A DNA stretch of 30,945 bases from Albidovulum sp. GTDB taxonomy: Bacteria > Pseudomonadota > Alphaproteobacteria > Rhodobacterales > Rhodobacteraceae. Position 1 is the stretch's first letter. Each line of letters opens with the position of its first letter. The stretch lies in contig JAUQYA010000016.1 in the NCBI GenBank assembly GCA_030837785.1, forward strand, positions 1-30,945, read 5' to 3'. The position numbers and the translations under genes were made by a program. Positions 1-8,607 of the stretch are shown piece by piece. Below the pieces are notes generated by a model. The model searched no databases. It saw only the letters and a program-made list of their open reading frames with translations, and was not told the origin of the DNA.

Positions 1-182
1 TCATCACCGATTTCGAGAACGACATCGATGTGATCCGCCTTGCGACCGGCGCGGCCGACTTCTCGGCCGTCACGGTGACGGCACAGGGCAGCGACACGCT
101 CGTGCAGTTCTCTGATGTCTCGATCCTGCTCGCCGGTGTCGATTCCTCGCTGATCGACGCCAGCGATTTCATCTTCGGCTGA
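1..182 (+). CDS. RTX-type calcium-binding protein, C-terminal fragment
   Basis: This is the last 59 codons of a gene that begins before the window; the reading frame starts at base 3 and ends at TGA 180-182. The fragment opens with an ITDFENDIDVIRL-type motif and ends in SDFIFG. That is the usual end of hemolysin-type calcium-binding (RTX) proteins: after the glycine-rich nonapeptides comes a short beta-rich region with an acidic ITDF motif that helps form the uncleaved type I secretion signal. The upstream domains that would tell the function are missing. It lies next to two further RTX proteins, so the locus is probably dedicated to secreted or surface proteins. The family call is fairly sure; the role is unknown. 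Confidence 0.7.
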   Translation, partial: ITDFENDIDVIRLATGAADFSAVTVTAQGSDTLVQFSDVSILLAGVDSSLIDASDFIFG

Positions 183-214
183 GGGCGGAAGGGACCGGCG
201 GCACCGGATGCAGG

Positions 215-246
215 GGATGGCTCCTCCGCCCGCGGCGGAGGCATCC
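215..246. terminator. Hairpin between convergent RTX genes
   Basis: An 8-bp perfect inverted repeat (223-230 with 234-241, 3-nt loop) is lengthened by GGATG/CATCC arms (215-219 with 242-246) across a 3-nt bulge. It sits between the stop codons of two convergent genes, so it may end transcription in both directions. There is no clear T-run on either side, so termination is inferred from position and stem strength only. Confidence 0.45.
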
Positions 247-267
247 GGCATGGATCTCCGGTGCCCG

Positions 268-1764
268 TCAGAAGAGGAAGCTCGCGTTGCTGAAGTCGGC
301 CGCCGTCAGCGGCTGGCCATCCATCGTGGTCAGAAGGATCGCCTCGTCGCCGATGCCGATCCGCGCGCCCGAGGCGGTGGACGAGATGGTCAGCCGGGCC
401 ATCGAATAGACCATGTCGAAATCGGAAAGGTCGATCCGGTCGGCCCCCCTTTCGTAGTCCATGATGAAATCATAGACGCCGTCCTGGACGAAGATGAAGG
501 TGTCGACCCCGGTCCCCCCGCAAAGCCTGTCGATACCGCCGCCATCGACGATCCGGTCGTTGCCGCGCATCCCCCAAAGCGTGTTGCGCGCGTCGCTGCC
601 GAAGAGGAAATCGTCGCCGATGCCGCCCACCGCATCACTGGCCGGCCCGCTGGGCGCGACCGTGTTGCCGATCGCCCCGAGATCGAGGTGGAACTGCGTG
701 ACCCCCGCCTCCGTCGCGCTGCTGACGAAAACCTGGACATCTCCCCCGACATTGACCGTCTCGATGGCCGCAACCGAGGCGAGCGTCGTCGCCGCCGTGT
801 CGATGGCGTTGGAGAGGAAATAGAGATGTCCGTCCGGCCCGAGTTCAAAAAGGCTCAGACCTCCGTCATTCCCGCCGGCGAGGACAAAGGCCCTGCCGTT
901 CAGTTCGAACGTGTCGAGCGCGGTGACGGCGCGGAAGCGGGTGTCGAGCGTGTCCCAGACCATGTCGCGGAAGCCGAGGCTACCGTCGGCGCCGATCCCG
1001 TAGACCGTCAGGTTGCTGCTTCCCGCCGCGCCGACGACGAGGAAGTCGCCCGCGTCGGCCGAGACGGTGGCAAGCCGGGTCGGCTGGTGGATGCCGACCC
1101 CCTTCATGCCATAGACCGTGTCGACGACAGAAAGCGCGCCCCCGCCGTCGATCGTCAGGCTGGTGATGCCGTGCTCCACGCTCGACGCGGCGAAGAGAAA
1201 CTGCGCCGCGCCGGTCTTGAGGCTCGCCAGTGCCGAGACATTGGCGAGGGCGAGGGCGCCATCGTCGGCCAGCCCGCCGAGATGGGCAAGCGCCGGCCCG
1301 GCAGAGAGGCCGAACACCTCCAGCCCGGCCCCGGTGGCACGGCCGGCGACCATCAGGCCGCGATCACCGGCCGAGACGATTTCGATGGCGCCGAGCGCGG
1401 CCGTCGACTGCGCCATCGGCGGGATCGTCCGGACCGCGAGAAAACCGCCGTCGGCACCGAGCGCGCGGAAGGCGATCTCGTCGTCATAGCGTGCGGCCGC
1501 GGTCAGGAACATCTCGCCGCCGAGCGAAACCAGTTCGATGTCGCAGGCACCGTAGGTGCCGGTGCGGGCGCCGGCGGCGACCTCGCCGAGGAACGTCGCG
1601 GCAAGGCCGGCGCCGAGCCCGAAGGCCGCGAGACCGCCCGTCGCCTCCGACGCGGTGAAAAGCCTGAGCCCACCCTGGAAGCTGCCGACGGCCATGCCGG
1701 TGATGCCCGTGGCGCTGGTAAAGCCGCTGCCCTGGTGGACCGCCCGCAGGATGAATGCTGCCAT
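268..1764 (-). CDS. Secreted beta-propeller/RTX calcium-binding protein
   Basis: A 498-aa protein. Residues 1 to about 370 are made of repeating blades of the type GGLxxFxLGxxGxL...V, resembling lactonase-like or other 7-bladed propellers. The last ~120 residues carry RTX nonapeptides (GGIGDDFLFGSD, GMRGNDRIVDGGGIDRL) followed by TFIFV, an acidic DYERGADRIDLSDFD motif and a terminal SNASFLF. This tail is typical of type I secreted proteins. There is no N-terminal signal peptide, as expected for that route. I chose ATG at 1764 because it starts directly before the first propeller strand (MAAFILRAV) and has an AAGGG/GGGG-rich stretch upstream; an earlier in-frame ATG at 1899 would add a low-complexity Arg/Gly segment that looks non-coding. 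It is divergent from the protease at 1931 and may share a promoter region with it. Ligand and activity are unknown. Confidence 0.75.
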   Translation of the reverse strand: MAAFILRAVHQGSGFTSATGITGMAVGSFQGGLRLFTASEATGGLAAFGLGAGLAATFLGEVAAGARTGTYGACDIELVSLGGEMFLTAAARYDDEIAFRALGADGGFLAVRTIPPMAQSTAALGAIEIVSAGDRGLMVAGRATGAGLEVFGLSAGPALAHLGGLADDGALALANVSALASLKTGAAQFLFAASSVEHGITSLTIDGGGALSVVDTVYGMKGVGIHQPTRLATVSADAGDFLVVGAAGSSNLTVYGIGADGSLGFRDMVWDTLDTRFRAVTALDTFELNGRAFVLAGGNDGGLSLFELGPDGHLYFLSNAIDTAATTLASVAAIETVNVGGDVQVFVSSATEAGVTQFHLDLGAIGNTVAPSGPASDAVGGIGDDFLFGSDARNTLWGMRGNDRIVDGGGIDRLCGGTGVDTFIFVQDGVYDFIMDYERGADRIDLSDFDMVYSMARLTISSTASGARIGIGDEAILLTTMDGQPLTAADFSNASFLF

Positions 1765-1930
1765 CGCCCCGATCGCCCTTGTCCGATTCGGGTCCCAGTC
1801 TGGCGCCCGCCGGGCTACGGCCGGGTTAACAGCTTTGCCGGGGCGTCCCGGGCGGAAACCGCCACCGCCGCCTCTTTCCGCCGGCCGGAACCGCTGCACC
1901 GCCGCATTCCTGCCTTAACGGAAATTTAGC

Positions 1931-4819
1931 GTGGCCCCGGCACAGATCAGACCAGGCAGCCCGGACCCCGTCGTGACCAGACCCACGGACCCCCTTTACA
2001 GTTCGCAATGGCATCTCGCCCGGATCGGAAACCTCGAAACCGTGTGGGATCATTTCACCGGCCGGGGCGTCCGGGTCGTCGTCTATGACGAGGGCGTGCA
2101 GGCCTCCCATCCCGATCTGGATGGAAACTACTCGGCCGCCGGCGCGTTCACCTATGGCGGTGTCACCTATCCCTCGACACCGGCGTCCAACCGCGGCCAC
2201 GGCACCGCGGTCGCCGGCCTGATCTCAGCCGAGGCCTTCAACGGCACCGGCGGCGTCGGTGTCGCGTGGGGATCGACTGTGGCGGCACTGAACTTTCTCG
2301 ACGCGGTGCAGGCGGCAGCCGATCCGGTGATCCTCGCCGCGTTGCGAAACGCCGCGACCTTCGACGTGATGAACAACAGTTGGGGCTTCACCCCGCTGTT
2401 CCGGCCCGAGCAATCGCTTCTCGACCCGTCGGGCCAGGGAGCCGCCATCGCGGGTGCCTTCGCCGATGTCGCCGCCACCGGGCGGGGCGGGCTCGGAACC
2501 CTCATCGTCAACGCGGCAGGAAACAGCGCGCTCAACGCCAACGGCGACGGCATGCTTGCGAGCCGCCATGTCATCGCGGTCGCCGCAACCGACCGCTACG
2601 GCAACGCCACGGACTATTCCAACTGGGGCAGCAACATCCTTGTGTCGGCCCCCGATGCGGCGGTCACGACCGACCTCGTTGGCAACGGCGGATACAATAC
2701 TGCCGGCACCCTCGACGGCGATCCGCTGGCCGACACGAACTACACCACGGTCTTCGGCGGCACCTCGGCAGCGGCCCCCCTGGTTTCCGGGGTCGTCGCC
2801 CTCATGCTCGAGGCCAATCCCGCGCTGGGCTGGCGCGATGTCCACAACATCCTCGCGCTCTCGGCCAGCCACACCGGATCGGGTCTCGGCTCCGGCCCCG
2901 CAGGTCAGGAGATCGACGGCTGGCATGTCGCGCGGAGCGGAATCTGGAATGGCGGCGGCCTCGCCTATAGCGCCGACTACGGCTTCGGCATGGTCGATGC
3001 GCTCGCCGCCGTCAGCATGGCAGAGGTCTGGCATCTGATGAACGGGCCGGCGCGGACCTCCGCGAACGAGCTTTCGGTCACGGCGAACTGGACCGGCACG
3101 ATCGTCATACCCGACGGCGGCACCGCGCTTGCCCAGGTCACCGTCGGACAGGCAATCGAGGTCGAGACCGTCATGGTGACGGTGGATATCACCCATTCCT
3201 ACGCCACCGACCTGACGCTCATCCTCATCGCGCCGGACGGCAGCGAGTTCATGCTGATGCGGAACGATGCCGACCCCGACCTGATGGACAACGGCTTCGC
3301 CTGGGCCTTCTCGGTCGAGGGCGCGCGGACGTTGTCCAGTGCCGGCGTCTGGCGCCTTCGGGTCGACGACGCGGCGATGTTCGACCAGGGAACGATCCGG
3401 GGCTTCGGCGTTGAAATCTCAGGCGGCGCGCCCGGGGGGTACAGGGTCCACAGCTTCACCGACGATTTCCCGCTGTTCCGGACCGTGGCACCGGCGCGCG
3501 CCAGCGTGATGTCGGCCGGCACCGGCGACTGGCTGAATTTCGCCGCCGTGAGCGGAAACATGGCGCTGACGCTGGCCCCGGGCCAGACGATCAAGGTGAA
3601 CGGCGCCAGCTGGGTCACCTTGCAGGCCGGCTCCGCCTTCACCCGGCTTGCAGCCGGCAGCGGCAACGACACGCTCCGCGGCGCGGCGACCAATGACGTG
3701 ATCCACGCCGGGACCGGGAAGGACTGGCTTGCCGGCGGCGATGGCACGGATTCCCTTCAGGGCGGCCGCGGCAACGACACGATCTATGGCGGCGCCGGCT
3801 ACGACACCATCCGCGGCGGCGAGGGCGACGATGCCGCCTATGGCGACAATGGCCGCGATCTCGTCTTCCTCGACAACGGCAACGACATCTTCTGGGACAA
3901 TGCGCAGGCAGACGACCACGGCCACGACACGATCTGGGCGGGCGCGGGCAACGATACGGTGAACGGCGGCGGCGGCAACGAGGTGATCCAGGGCGAGGAC
4001 GGCAACGATTCGCTGTCCGGCGGGATCGGCAACGACACGCTTTATGGCGGCAACAACTACGACACGCTCGATGGCGGCGACGGCGACGACCGGGTCTGGG
4101 GCGGCAACGGCCGCGACCTGATCTTCCTCGGCAACGGCAATGACGTGTTCTGGGACAACGCGCAGGCCGATGCCAACGGCCATGACACGATCTGGGGCGG
4201 GGCCGGCAACGACACGGTGAACGGCGGCGGCGGCAACGAAGTTATCTGGGGCGAGGCGGGGGCGGATTCGCTTCTGGGCGGGATCGGCAACGACACGATC
4301 TACGGCGGCGACAACTACGACACCATCCGCGGTGGCGACGGCGACGACCGGGTCTGGGGCGGCAACGGCCGCGACCTGGTCTACCTCAGCAACGGCAACG
4401 ACATCTTCTGGGACAACGGCCAGAACGACGTCAACGGTCACGACACGATCTGGGGCGGGGCCGGCAACGACACGGTCAACGGCGGCGGCGGCAACGAGGT
4501 GATCTGGGGCGAGGCGGGCGACGATTCGCTTCTGGGCGGGATCGGCAACGACACGCTCTGGGGCGGTGCCGGCGCCGACCGCTTCATCTTTGCCGCCGGC
4601 TGCGGCAGCGACCTCGTCACCGATTTCGAGGGCGGGATCGACGGCCTGATGCTCGACGATGTGCTCTGGGGCGGCGGACTGAGCGTTGCGCAGGCCATCG
4701 CCAACCATGCCGCCACCGTCGGCTCCGACATCGTCCTCGACTTCGGCGGCGGCAACATGATCACGCTGGCCGGCCTTGCCGCCACCGGGCTTGCCGAGAG
4801 CGATCTGGTCATCATCTGA
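1931..4819 (+). CDS. Subtilisin-like (S8) serine protease with P-domain and RTX repeats
   Basis: A 962-aa putative extracellular protease. Residues ~20-365 form a peptidase S8 domain of kexin/furin type. The catalytic triad is visible as D53 (VVVYDEGV), H90 (GHGTAVAG) and S279 (GGTSAAAP), with N198 (NAAGNS) as the oxyanion-hole Asn. Residues ~380-498 match a proprotein-convertase P-domain (THSYATDLTLILIAPDG, GVWRLRVDD). From ~575 onward there are RTX GGxGxDxxx repeats in three exact 86-residue super-units plus flanks, ending in DRFIFAAG and VTDFEGGIDGL, a type I secretion tail. No signal peptide or inhibitor-type propeptide is seen; mature-like sequence (DPLYSSQWHL) begins at residue 20. The start is GTG at 1931 with only a weak GGA 8 nt upstream, so the exact start is less certain than the family. 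It probably needs calcium and an ABC/MFP/TolC exporter that is not in this window. Confidence 0.9.
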   Translation: MAPAQIRPGSPDPVVTRPTDPLYSSQWHLARIGNLETVWDHFTGRGVRVVVYDEGVQASHPDLDGNYSAAGAFTYGGVTYPSTPASNRGHGTAVAGLISAEAFNGTGGVGVAWGSTVAALNFLDAVQAAADPVILAALRNAATFDVMNNSWGFTPLFRPEQSLLDPSGQGAAIAGAFADVAATGRGGLGTLIVNAAGNSALNANGDGMLASRHVIAVAATDRYGNATDYSNWGSNILVSAPDAAVTTDLVGNGGYNTAGTLDGDPLADTNYTTVFGGTSAAAPLVSGVVALMLEANPALGWRDVHNILALSASHTGSGLGSGPAGQEIDGWHVARSGIWNGGGLAYSADYGFGMVDALAAVSMAEVWHLMNGPARTSANELSVTANWTGTIVIPDGGTALAQVTVGQAIEVETVMVTVDITHSYATDLTLILIAPDGSEFMLMRNDADPDLMDNGFAWAFSVEGARTLSSAGVWRLRVDDAAMFDQGTIRGFGVEISGGAPGGYRVHSFTDDFPLFRTVAPARASVMSAGTGDWLNFAAVSGNMALTLAPGQTIKVNGASWVTLQAGSAFTRLAAGSGNDTLRGAATNDVIHAGTGKDWLAGGDGTDSLQGGRGNDTIYGGAGYDTIRGGEGDDAAYGDNGRDLVFLDNGNDIFWDNAQADDHGHDTIWAGAGNDTVNGGGGNEVIQGEDGNDSLSGGIGNDTLYGGNNYDTLDGGDGDDRVWGGNGRDLIFLGNGNDVFWDNAQADANGHDTIWGGAGNDTVNGGGGNEVIWGEAGADSLLGGIGNDTIYGGDNYDTIRGGDGDDRVWGGNGRDLVYLSNGNDIFWDNGQNDVNGHDTIWGGAGNDTVNGGGGNEVIWGEAGDDSLLGGIGNDTLWGGAGADRFIFAAGCGSDLVTDFEGGIDGLMLDDVLWGGGLSVAQAIANHAATVGSDIVLDFGGGNMITLAGLAATGLAESDLVII
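3770..4543 (+). repeat. Three exact-length 258-bp tandem repeats inside the RTX region
   Basis: The GGC-AAC-GAC-ACG motif recurs at 3770, 4028, 4286 and 4544, a constant period of 258 bp (86 codons). Each unit encodes the same order: GNDTxYGG, YDTxxGGxGDD, GNGRDL, NGNDxFWDN, GHDTIWxGAGNDTVNGGGGNEVI, then a GGIGND link. Units 2 and 3 are nearly identical over long stretches, for example 4186-4300 against 4441-4558. This suggests recent duplication or ongoing homogenisation. Confidence 0.92.
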
Positions 4820-4837
4820 GCCCGCGGGCGCGCGGGC
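4820..4837. terminator. Short hairpin between convergent genes
   Basis: GCCCGCG (4820-4826) and CGCGGGC (4831-4837) form a perfect 7-bp stem with a 4-nt loop. It fills most of the 24-bp gap between the protease stop and the stop of the opposing polysaccharide gene. There is no T-tract, so a terminator role is inferred from position. Confidence 0.4.
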
Positions 4838-4843
4838 GGCGAT

Positions 4844-6754
4844 CTATTCGGCGATGACTGCCCCGAGCCCGCCGGCCTCGCCGGCCGGCACCGGGCCCGC
4901 GCCGGCGGGTGCATAGCCCGGCACCCAGCGCCGCAGCGCCGTCCCGATCATGGTCTCGTCACCCGCCTCCACCGCCTCCCTGAGGTCGCGCAGCGCCGCG
5001 GCGAGTTCGAGTTCGGAGAGCCTGGGCTCGATGAGGGAGAGGATCTTGGGATGCGCGGTGGACCCGCCGCCGCTGCCGATCATCAGTTCCTCGTGGAGCT
5101 TCTCACCGGGGCGCAGGCCGGTCACCACGATCTCGATGTCGCCGTCCGGGTTGGCGCGGTCGCGCACGGTGTAGCCGGAGGCCTCGATCACCCGCCGGGC
5201 AAGATCGCGAATCCGCACGGGTTCGCCCATGTCGAGCACGAAGACCTCGCCGCCCCGGGCGAGGCTGCCCGCGATCAGCACGAGCCGCGCGGCTTCCTGG
5301 ATCGTCATGAAATAGCGGGTGATCGCGTCGTGGGTCAGCGTCACCGGCCCGCCCGCGGCGATCTGCTCCTGAAACAGCGGAATGACCGAACCTGAGGAGC
5401 CGAGGACATTGCCGAAGCGCACGATCGAAAAGATGGTGCGGCCGGGGGACGAGGTCTGCCCCTGGACGGTCAGCTCGGCCATGCGCTTGGTCGCGCCCAT
5501 CACGCTCGTCGGTCGCACCGCCTTGTCGGAGGAGACGAGGACGAAGCGCCGCACGCGCGCCGCGCGCACCTTCTGCACCAGCACGTGGGTGGCCAGCGCG
5601 TTGTTCACGACCCCGACCCGGGCATTGCCTTCGACCAGCGGCACGTGCTTGTAGGCGGCCGCGTGGAGCACCGCGTCGACAGCATGATCCTTCAGCACCC
5701 GTTCGACCAGCTGGCCGTCCCCGACCGACCCCAGGACCGATACAAGCTCGATCCCCAGCCCTTCGGTCAGGACACGCAGCTCCATTCCCGCGGTGTAGAG
5801 GGCGACCTCGCTCAACTCGAACATGACGAGCTTGCGTGGCCGGCAGGCAATGACCTGGCGGCAAAGCTCCAGCCCGATCGACCCGCCCGCCCCGGTCACC
5901 ATCACCGCGGCACCGCGGTAGCCATCGCCGCCGTCGGCCAGTTCGTTGTGCAGGCCCTTGCGGTTGAGAAGCGCCGACGTCGGCGCGGGTTCCAGCTTGT
6001 CGACGAGCGCATCGTCGCCGATCAGCTGGGCGAAGGACGGGAGCGTCTGCACCTCGAGCCCGAGCCGCGCGAGGCGGCGCGACAGCAGGCTCTGCTTGTG
6101 GACCGAGAGCGAGGGCATGGCCAGAAGGACCCGCCGGACGTTGTATTGTTCGATGACGCGCGGGAGGTGGGGGCCCGAGAACACCGGCAGGCCCGCCACG
6201 ATCAGGCCGCGGAGCGTCGCGTTGTCGTCGACGAAGGCGACGGGCAGGATGTCGGCCCGGCTTCGCAGCGCGGCGGCCAGCGCCATGCCGGTGCGCCCGG
6301 CGCCGTAGATCAGCACCCGCGTCACCTCGGCGCTCTGCCGGTAGATCGCCAGAAGGACGTGCAGGAGGCCGATCCGCCCGCCAGCGGCAAGCGCCAGGAA
6401 CACCAGCCCGAAGATGACGTGAAATCCCGCGGGCAGCCCCAGCGCGCCCAGCGCCGCGAGGGTAGCGCTCGCCACCGCCAGGATCGCCGCGAAGAGCGCG
6501 GTCCGCTCCGCCGCGGCGAGATCGTAGTGCTTCAGCCGCACGTCCGCGGTTCCGAGCACGAGCGACAGGCCGAGCGCCACCGCCATCAGGGGCGGCACCA
6601 GTGGCCAATTGCTTGCGAGGATCGCCGCGGGACGCAGCGTCGAGAACTGGATCACGGTCGAAGCGGTGAAGGCCAACGCGACGCAGGACAGGTCAAGCAG
6701 AAGCAGCACGAGCCGCTTCTGCTGCCGCGTCATCGCCAGAACGAACTTCACCAT
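4844..6754 (-). CDS. Membrane nucleotide-sugar 4,6-dehydratase (CapD/WbpM/FlaA1 type)
   Basis: A 636-aa protein likely to convert UDP-GlcNAc to the 4-keto-6-deoxy sugar for O-antigen or capsule. About four membrane helices lie in residues 12-140. A first Rossmann domain starts at VLIYGAGRTG (147-156). The catalytic dehydratase domain starts at MVTGAGGSIG (285-294), with HAAAYKHVPLVEGN (365-377) and the family's SMK triad in place of SYK: S408/S409, M419, K423 (SSDKAVRPTSVMGATK). RYFMTIQEAARL and RPGEKLHEEL are typical downstream motifs. Its length matches large WbpM-type enzymes rather than short soluble ones. The ATG at 6754 is preceded by GAAGGG; a second ATG seven codons in is possible. 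It is last in a three-gene group with the sugar transferase and epimerase, but the 180-bp gap may hold its own promoter. The exact sugar is not provable from sequence. Confidence 0.88.
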   Translation of the reverse strand: MVKFVLAMTRQQKRLVLLLLDLSCVALAFTASTVIQFSTLRPAAILASNWPLVPPLMAVALGLSLVLGTADVRLKHYDLAAAERTALFAAILAVASATLAALGALGLPAGFHVIFGLVFLALAAGGRIGLLHVLLAIYRQSAEVTRVLIYGAGRTGMALAAALRSRADILPVAFVDDNATLRGLIVAGLPVFSGPHLPRVIEQYNVRRVLLAMPSLSVHKQSLLSRRLARLGLEVQTLPSFAQLIGDDALVDKLEPAPTSALLNRKGLHNELADGGDGYRGAAVMVTGAGGSIGLELCRQVIACRPRKLVMFELSEVALYTAGMELRVLTEGLGIELVSVLGSVGDGQLVERVLKDHAVDAVLHAAAYKHVPLVEGNARVGVVNNALATHVLVQKVRAARVRRFVLVSSDKAVRPTSVMGATKRMAELTVQGQTSSPGRTIFSIVRFGNVLGSSGSVIPLFQEQIAAGGPVTLTHDAITRYFMTIQEAARLVLIAGSLARGGEVFVLDMGEPVRIRDLARRVIEASGYTVRDRANPDGDIEIVVTGLRPGEKLHEELMIGSGGGSTAHPKILSLIEPRLSELELAAALRDLREAVEAGDETMIGTALRRWVPGYAPAGAGPVPAGEAGGLGAVIAE

Positions 6755-6841
6755 CCCCTGGGTGCCCTTCGCATGCCCGCCGTCTTCCGGCGTTCAGCGC
6801 GCAGGAAGGCGCCGGCCGGCCGGTTGTTCTTCTACGGTGAT

Positions 6842-6870
6842 GTTATCGGATGCATCCGCAGCTATCGCAA
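6842..6870 (-). promoter_or_regulatory. Candidate sigma-70-type promoter for the dehydratase gene
   Basis: On the minus strand TTGCGA (6865-6870) and GATAAC (6842-6847) are spaced by 17 bp, each matching four of six consensus bases. Transcription would start near 6835, about 80 nt before the ATG at 6754. It lies in the least GC-rich part of the gap between the two polysaccharide genes. This is a motif match only. Confidence 0.3.
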
Positions 6871-6934
6871 CACCTTATGCGGACCTTGCCGCGAATCGGC
6901 GCGGAATCAGCGGAAAACGACCGGCTTCAGCGCC

Positions 6935-7546
6935 TCAGCCCCGGCGCGCCACGCCGCCGAGCGTGCGCAGGAGGATGCACAGATCGAGGCACAGCGACTG
7001 GCGGCGCTGGTAGATCAGGTCGAGCCGGGCCTTGCGCGGGATGCAACGCCGCAGATAGACGCGATTTGTCTCTTCCGGAGTCGCGCACTGCGCGAGAAGC
7101 CGTTCCTCGTGACGATGGAAGACCAGCGTGGCGAGACCGGTGACGCCGGGGCGAGAGCGCAGGACGGCGGCATAGGTTTCGGGGCAGGCGTCGACATACT
7201 GGCGCAATGGCGGGCGCGGTCCGACGAAGCTCATGTCACCCTTCAGGATGTTGAAAAGCTGCGGCAATTCGTCGAGCCGCGTCCGCCGCAGGATGCCGCC
7301 GACCGGGGTGATCCGGGCCGCCTTGTCACCGCCCGAGACGCCGCTGTCGCGGCCGGCCTCTCGCATGGTGCGGAACTTCCACAGCGTGAAGGGGTGGCCG
7401 GGGGCGCGCATCCGTTCGGCGCCGTAAAGGATCGGCCGACCCTCTGTCAGCGCAAGGAGAAGCGCCACTACCGCCATCAGGAGCCCGAGCGGCAGCAGAA
7501 GGATGAGCCCGAGGGCGATGTCGAAGAGCCGTTTCCGCGCTGTCAT
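6935..7546 (-). CDS. Initiating sugar-phosphate transferase (PF02397 family, small single-domain form)
   Basis: A 203-aa enzyme of the polyprenyl-phosphate hexose-1-phosphate transferase family. It moves a sugar-1-phosphate from a UDP-sugar to undecaprenyl phosphate and so starts glycan assembly. One hydrophobic membrane segment spans about residues 8-33. Family motifs follow: FTLWKFRTM (53-61), the catalytic Asp-Glu pair D92-E93 in RRTRLDELPQLFNIL, and GDMSFVGPRP (103-112). It lacks the extra N-terminal membrane domain of WbaP-type enzymes and so resembles short PglC/WreU-type transferases. Its ATG overlaps the TGA of the upstream epimerase gene (ATGA at 7543-7546), implying translational coupling. 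Paired with an epimerase/reductase and a 4,6-dehydratase, the likely substrate is a UDP-linked 6-deoxy-HexNAc; that is an inference. Confidence 0.88.
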   Translation of the reverse strand: MTARKRLFDIALGLILLLPLGLLMAVVALLLALTEGRPILYGAERMRAPGHPFTLWKFRTMREAGRDSGVSGGDKAARITPVGGILRRTRLDELPQLFNILKGDMSFVGPRPPLRQYVDACPETYAAVLRSRPGVTGLATLVFHRHEERLLAQCATPEETNRVYLRRCIPRKARLDLIYQRRQSLCLDLCILLRTLGGVARRG

Positions 7547-8409
7547 GGCGCCTCCGCCAGCGTGGCGCGAAGGTCGGCGACGATGGACGCCGCATCGGCC
7601 GCGGGCAGCGGGCCGGCGATCGCCGCAAGCCGGGCGACGTCAAGCCGGACGACCGGCAGCGCCGTGGCGGGCGCCGGGCGGGCGGCCCAGGCGCGCCCGG
7701 AGGCGTCCAGAAGCGCCTCCATCGCCACCGCGCCGTCCAGCGCCACGTTCAGAACCTCGGGCAGCGGCCCGCCCGGCCGGGCATGGGCGACAAGCCGCGA
7801 CAGGATGCCGGCCAGCGTCCTCGGGCCAAGGTAGCTCCGCCGCGGGCCGGTGCCGTCGGGGAAGATGTCCAGCATCTGCGGGTCCGGCCCCGGTTGCGCC
7901 GCCAGAAGCGCATCGGCCCCGGCGACATTTGCGATCCTGAGAAGGCTCAGCCCCGGTCCGCCGGGATGCGCCGCCGCCCAGGCCAGCGCCGCCTCCTCCA
8001 TCGCCGCCTTGGCGCGGCCGTAGCCGGTCACGGGGGCGGGCGCATCGGTCTCGCGCGCGAAGGGCGAATTGCCGTAGACGGCAGCGCTCGAGGCAAGGAA
8101 GACATGGGCCACGCCCGCATCCCGCGCGGCCCGGAGTGCCGCCTGCGCAAGGCAGGCATGATCGGCATCGTCGCGCGCCGATCCGCCCACCCGTCCCGCG
8201 AGGTTGAGGATCGCCGAGGCCCCGGCGGCGGCCCTGGCATAGGCCGCCGGATCGCCCAGCGGATCGAACCGCGGCCCGGCGCCCGCGCCGGTCCGGCGCT
8301 GCCAGACAAGCCCCCCCTGCCCGATCTGCATCCAGGCCCGGCCGAGAAGCCCGCCCAGACGGCCGGTTCCGCCGACGACGAGCAGCCTGCCTTCATCGAA
8401 CCGGCCCAT
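7543..8409 (-). CDS. NAD-dependent epimerase/dehydratase family protein (possible 4-keto-sugar reductase)
   Basis: A 288-aa extended short-chain dehydrogenase. The nucleotide-binding loop is VGGTGRLGG (12-20). The catalytic region has SSAAVYGNS (108-115) followed by Y130 and K134 in GYGRAKAAM. It is shorter at the C-terminus than typical UDP-galactose epimerases. The start is set by an unusually good ribosome site, GGGGGAG, 8 nt before ATG 8409; sequence upstream in the same frame has no such support. It is first of the polysaccharide group and overlaps the sugar transferase by the ATGA arrangement. Because the third gene makes a 4-keto-6-deoxy sugar, reduction of that keto group (as WbpV/WreQ do) is a reasonable role. 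Epimerase activity on another sugar nucleotide is the alternative. Confidence 0.8.
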   Translation of the reverse strand: MGRFDEGRLLVVGGTGRLGGLLGRAWMQIGQGGLVWQRRTGAGAGPRFDPLGDPAAYARAAAGASAILNLAGRVGGSARDDADHACLAQAALRAARDAGVAHVFLASSAAVYGNSPFARETDAPAPVTGYGRAKAAMEEAALAWAAAHPGGPGLSLLRIANVAGADALLAAQPGPDPQMLDIFPDGTGPRRSYLGPRTLAGILSRLVAHARPGGPLPEVLNVALDGAVAMEALLDASGRAWAARPAPATALPVVRLDVARLAAIAGPLPAADAASIVADLRATLAEAP

Positions 8410-8607
8410 CAACGGCACTCCCCCAGCCGATGCGCCCCCCCGAACGCGACGCGGGGTCCGGCTTAGCATTCCCGGCCGGCTTGCGAAACCGCCGACCGGG
8501 GTGCGCCGAGCCGAACCTGGGCGGGGCGGGTTGCTCCCCGCGGGAAACTTCCCCATGATGCCGCCCGGTCCGGCCCCCAGGGCGCGGGGCGCGAGGAGGG
8601 AAGCGAA

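Noticed and set aside
208..1929. 573-codon plus-strand frame across the propeller gene
   Set aside because: It is a shadow of the minus-strand RTX gene, which has clear family motifs and a secretion tail.
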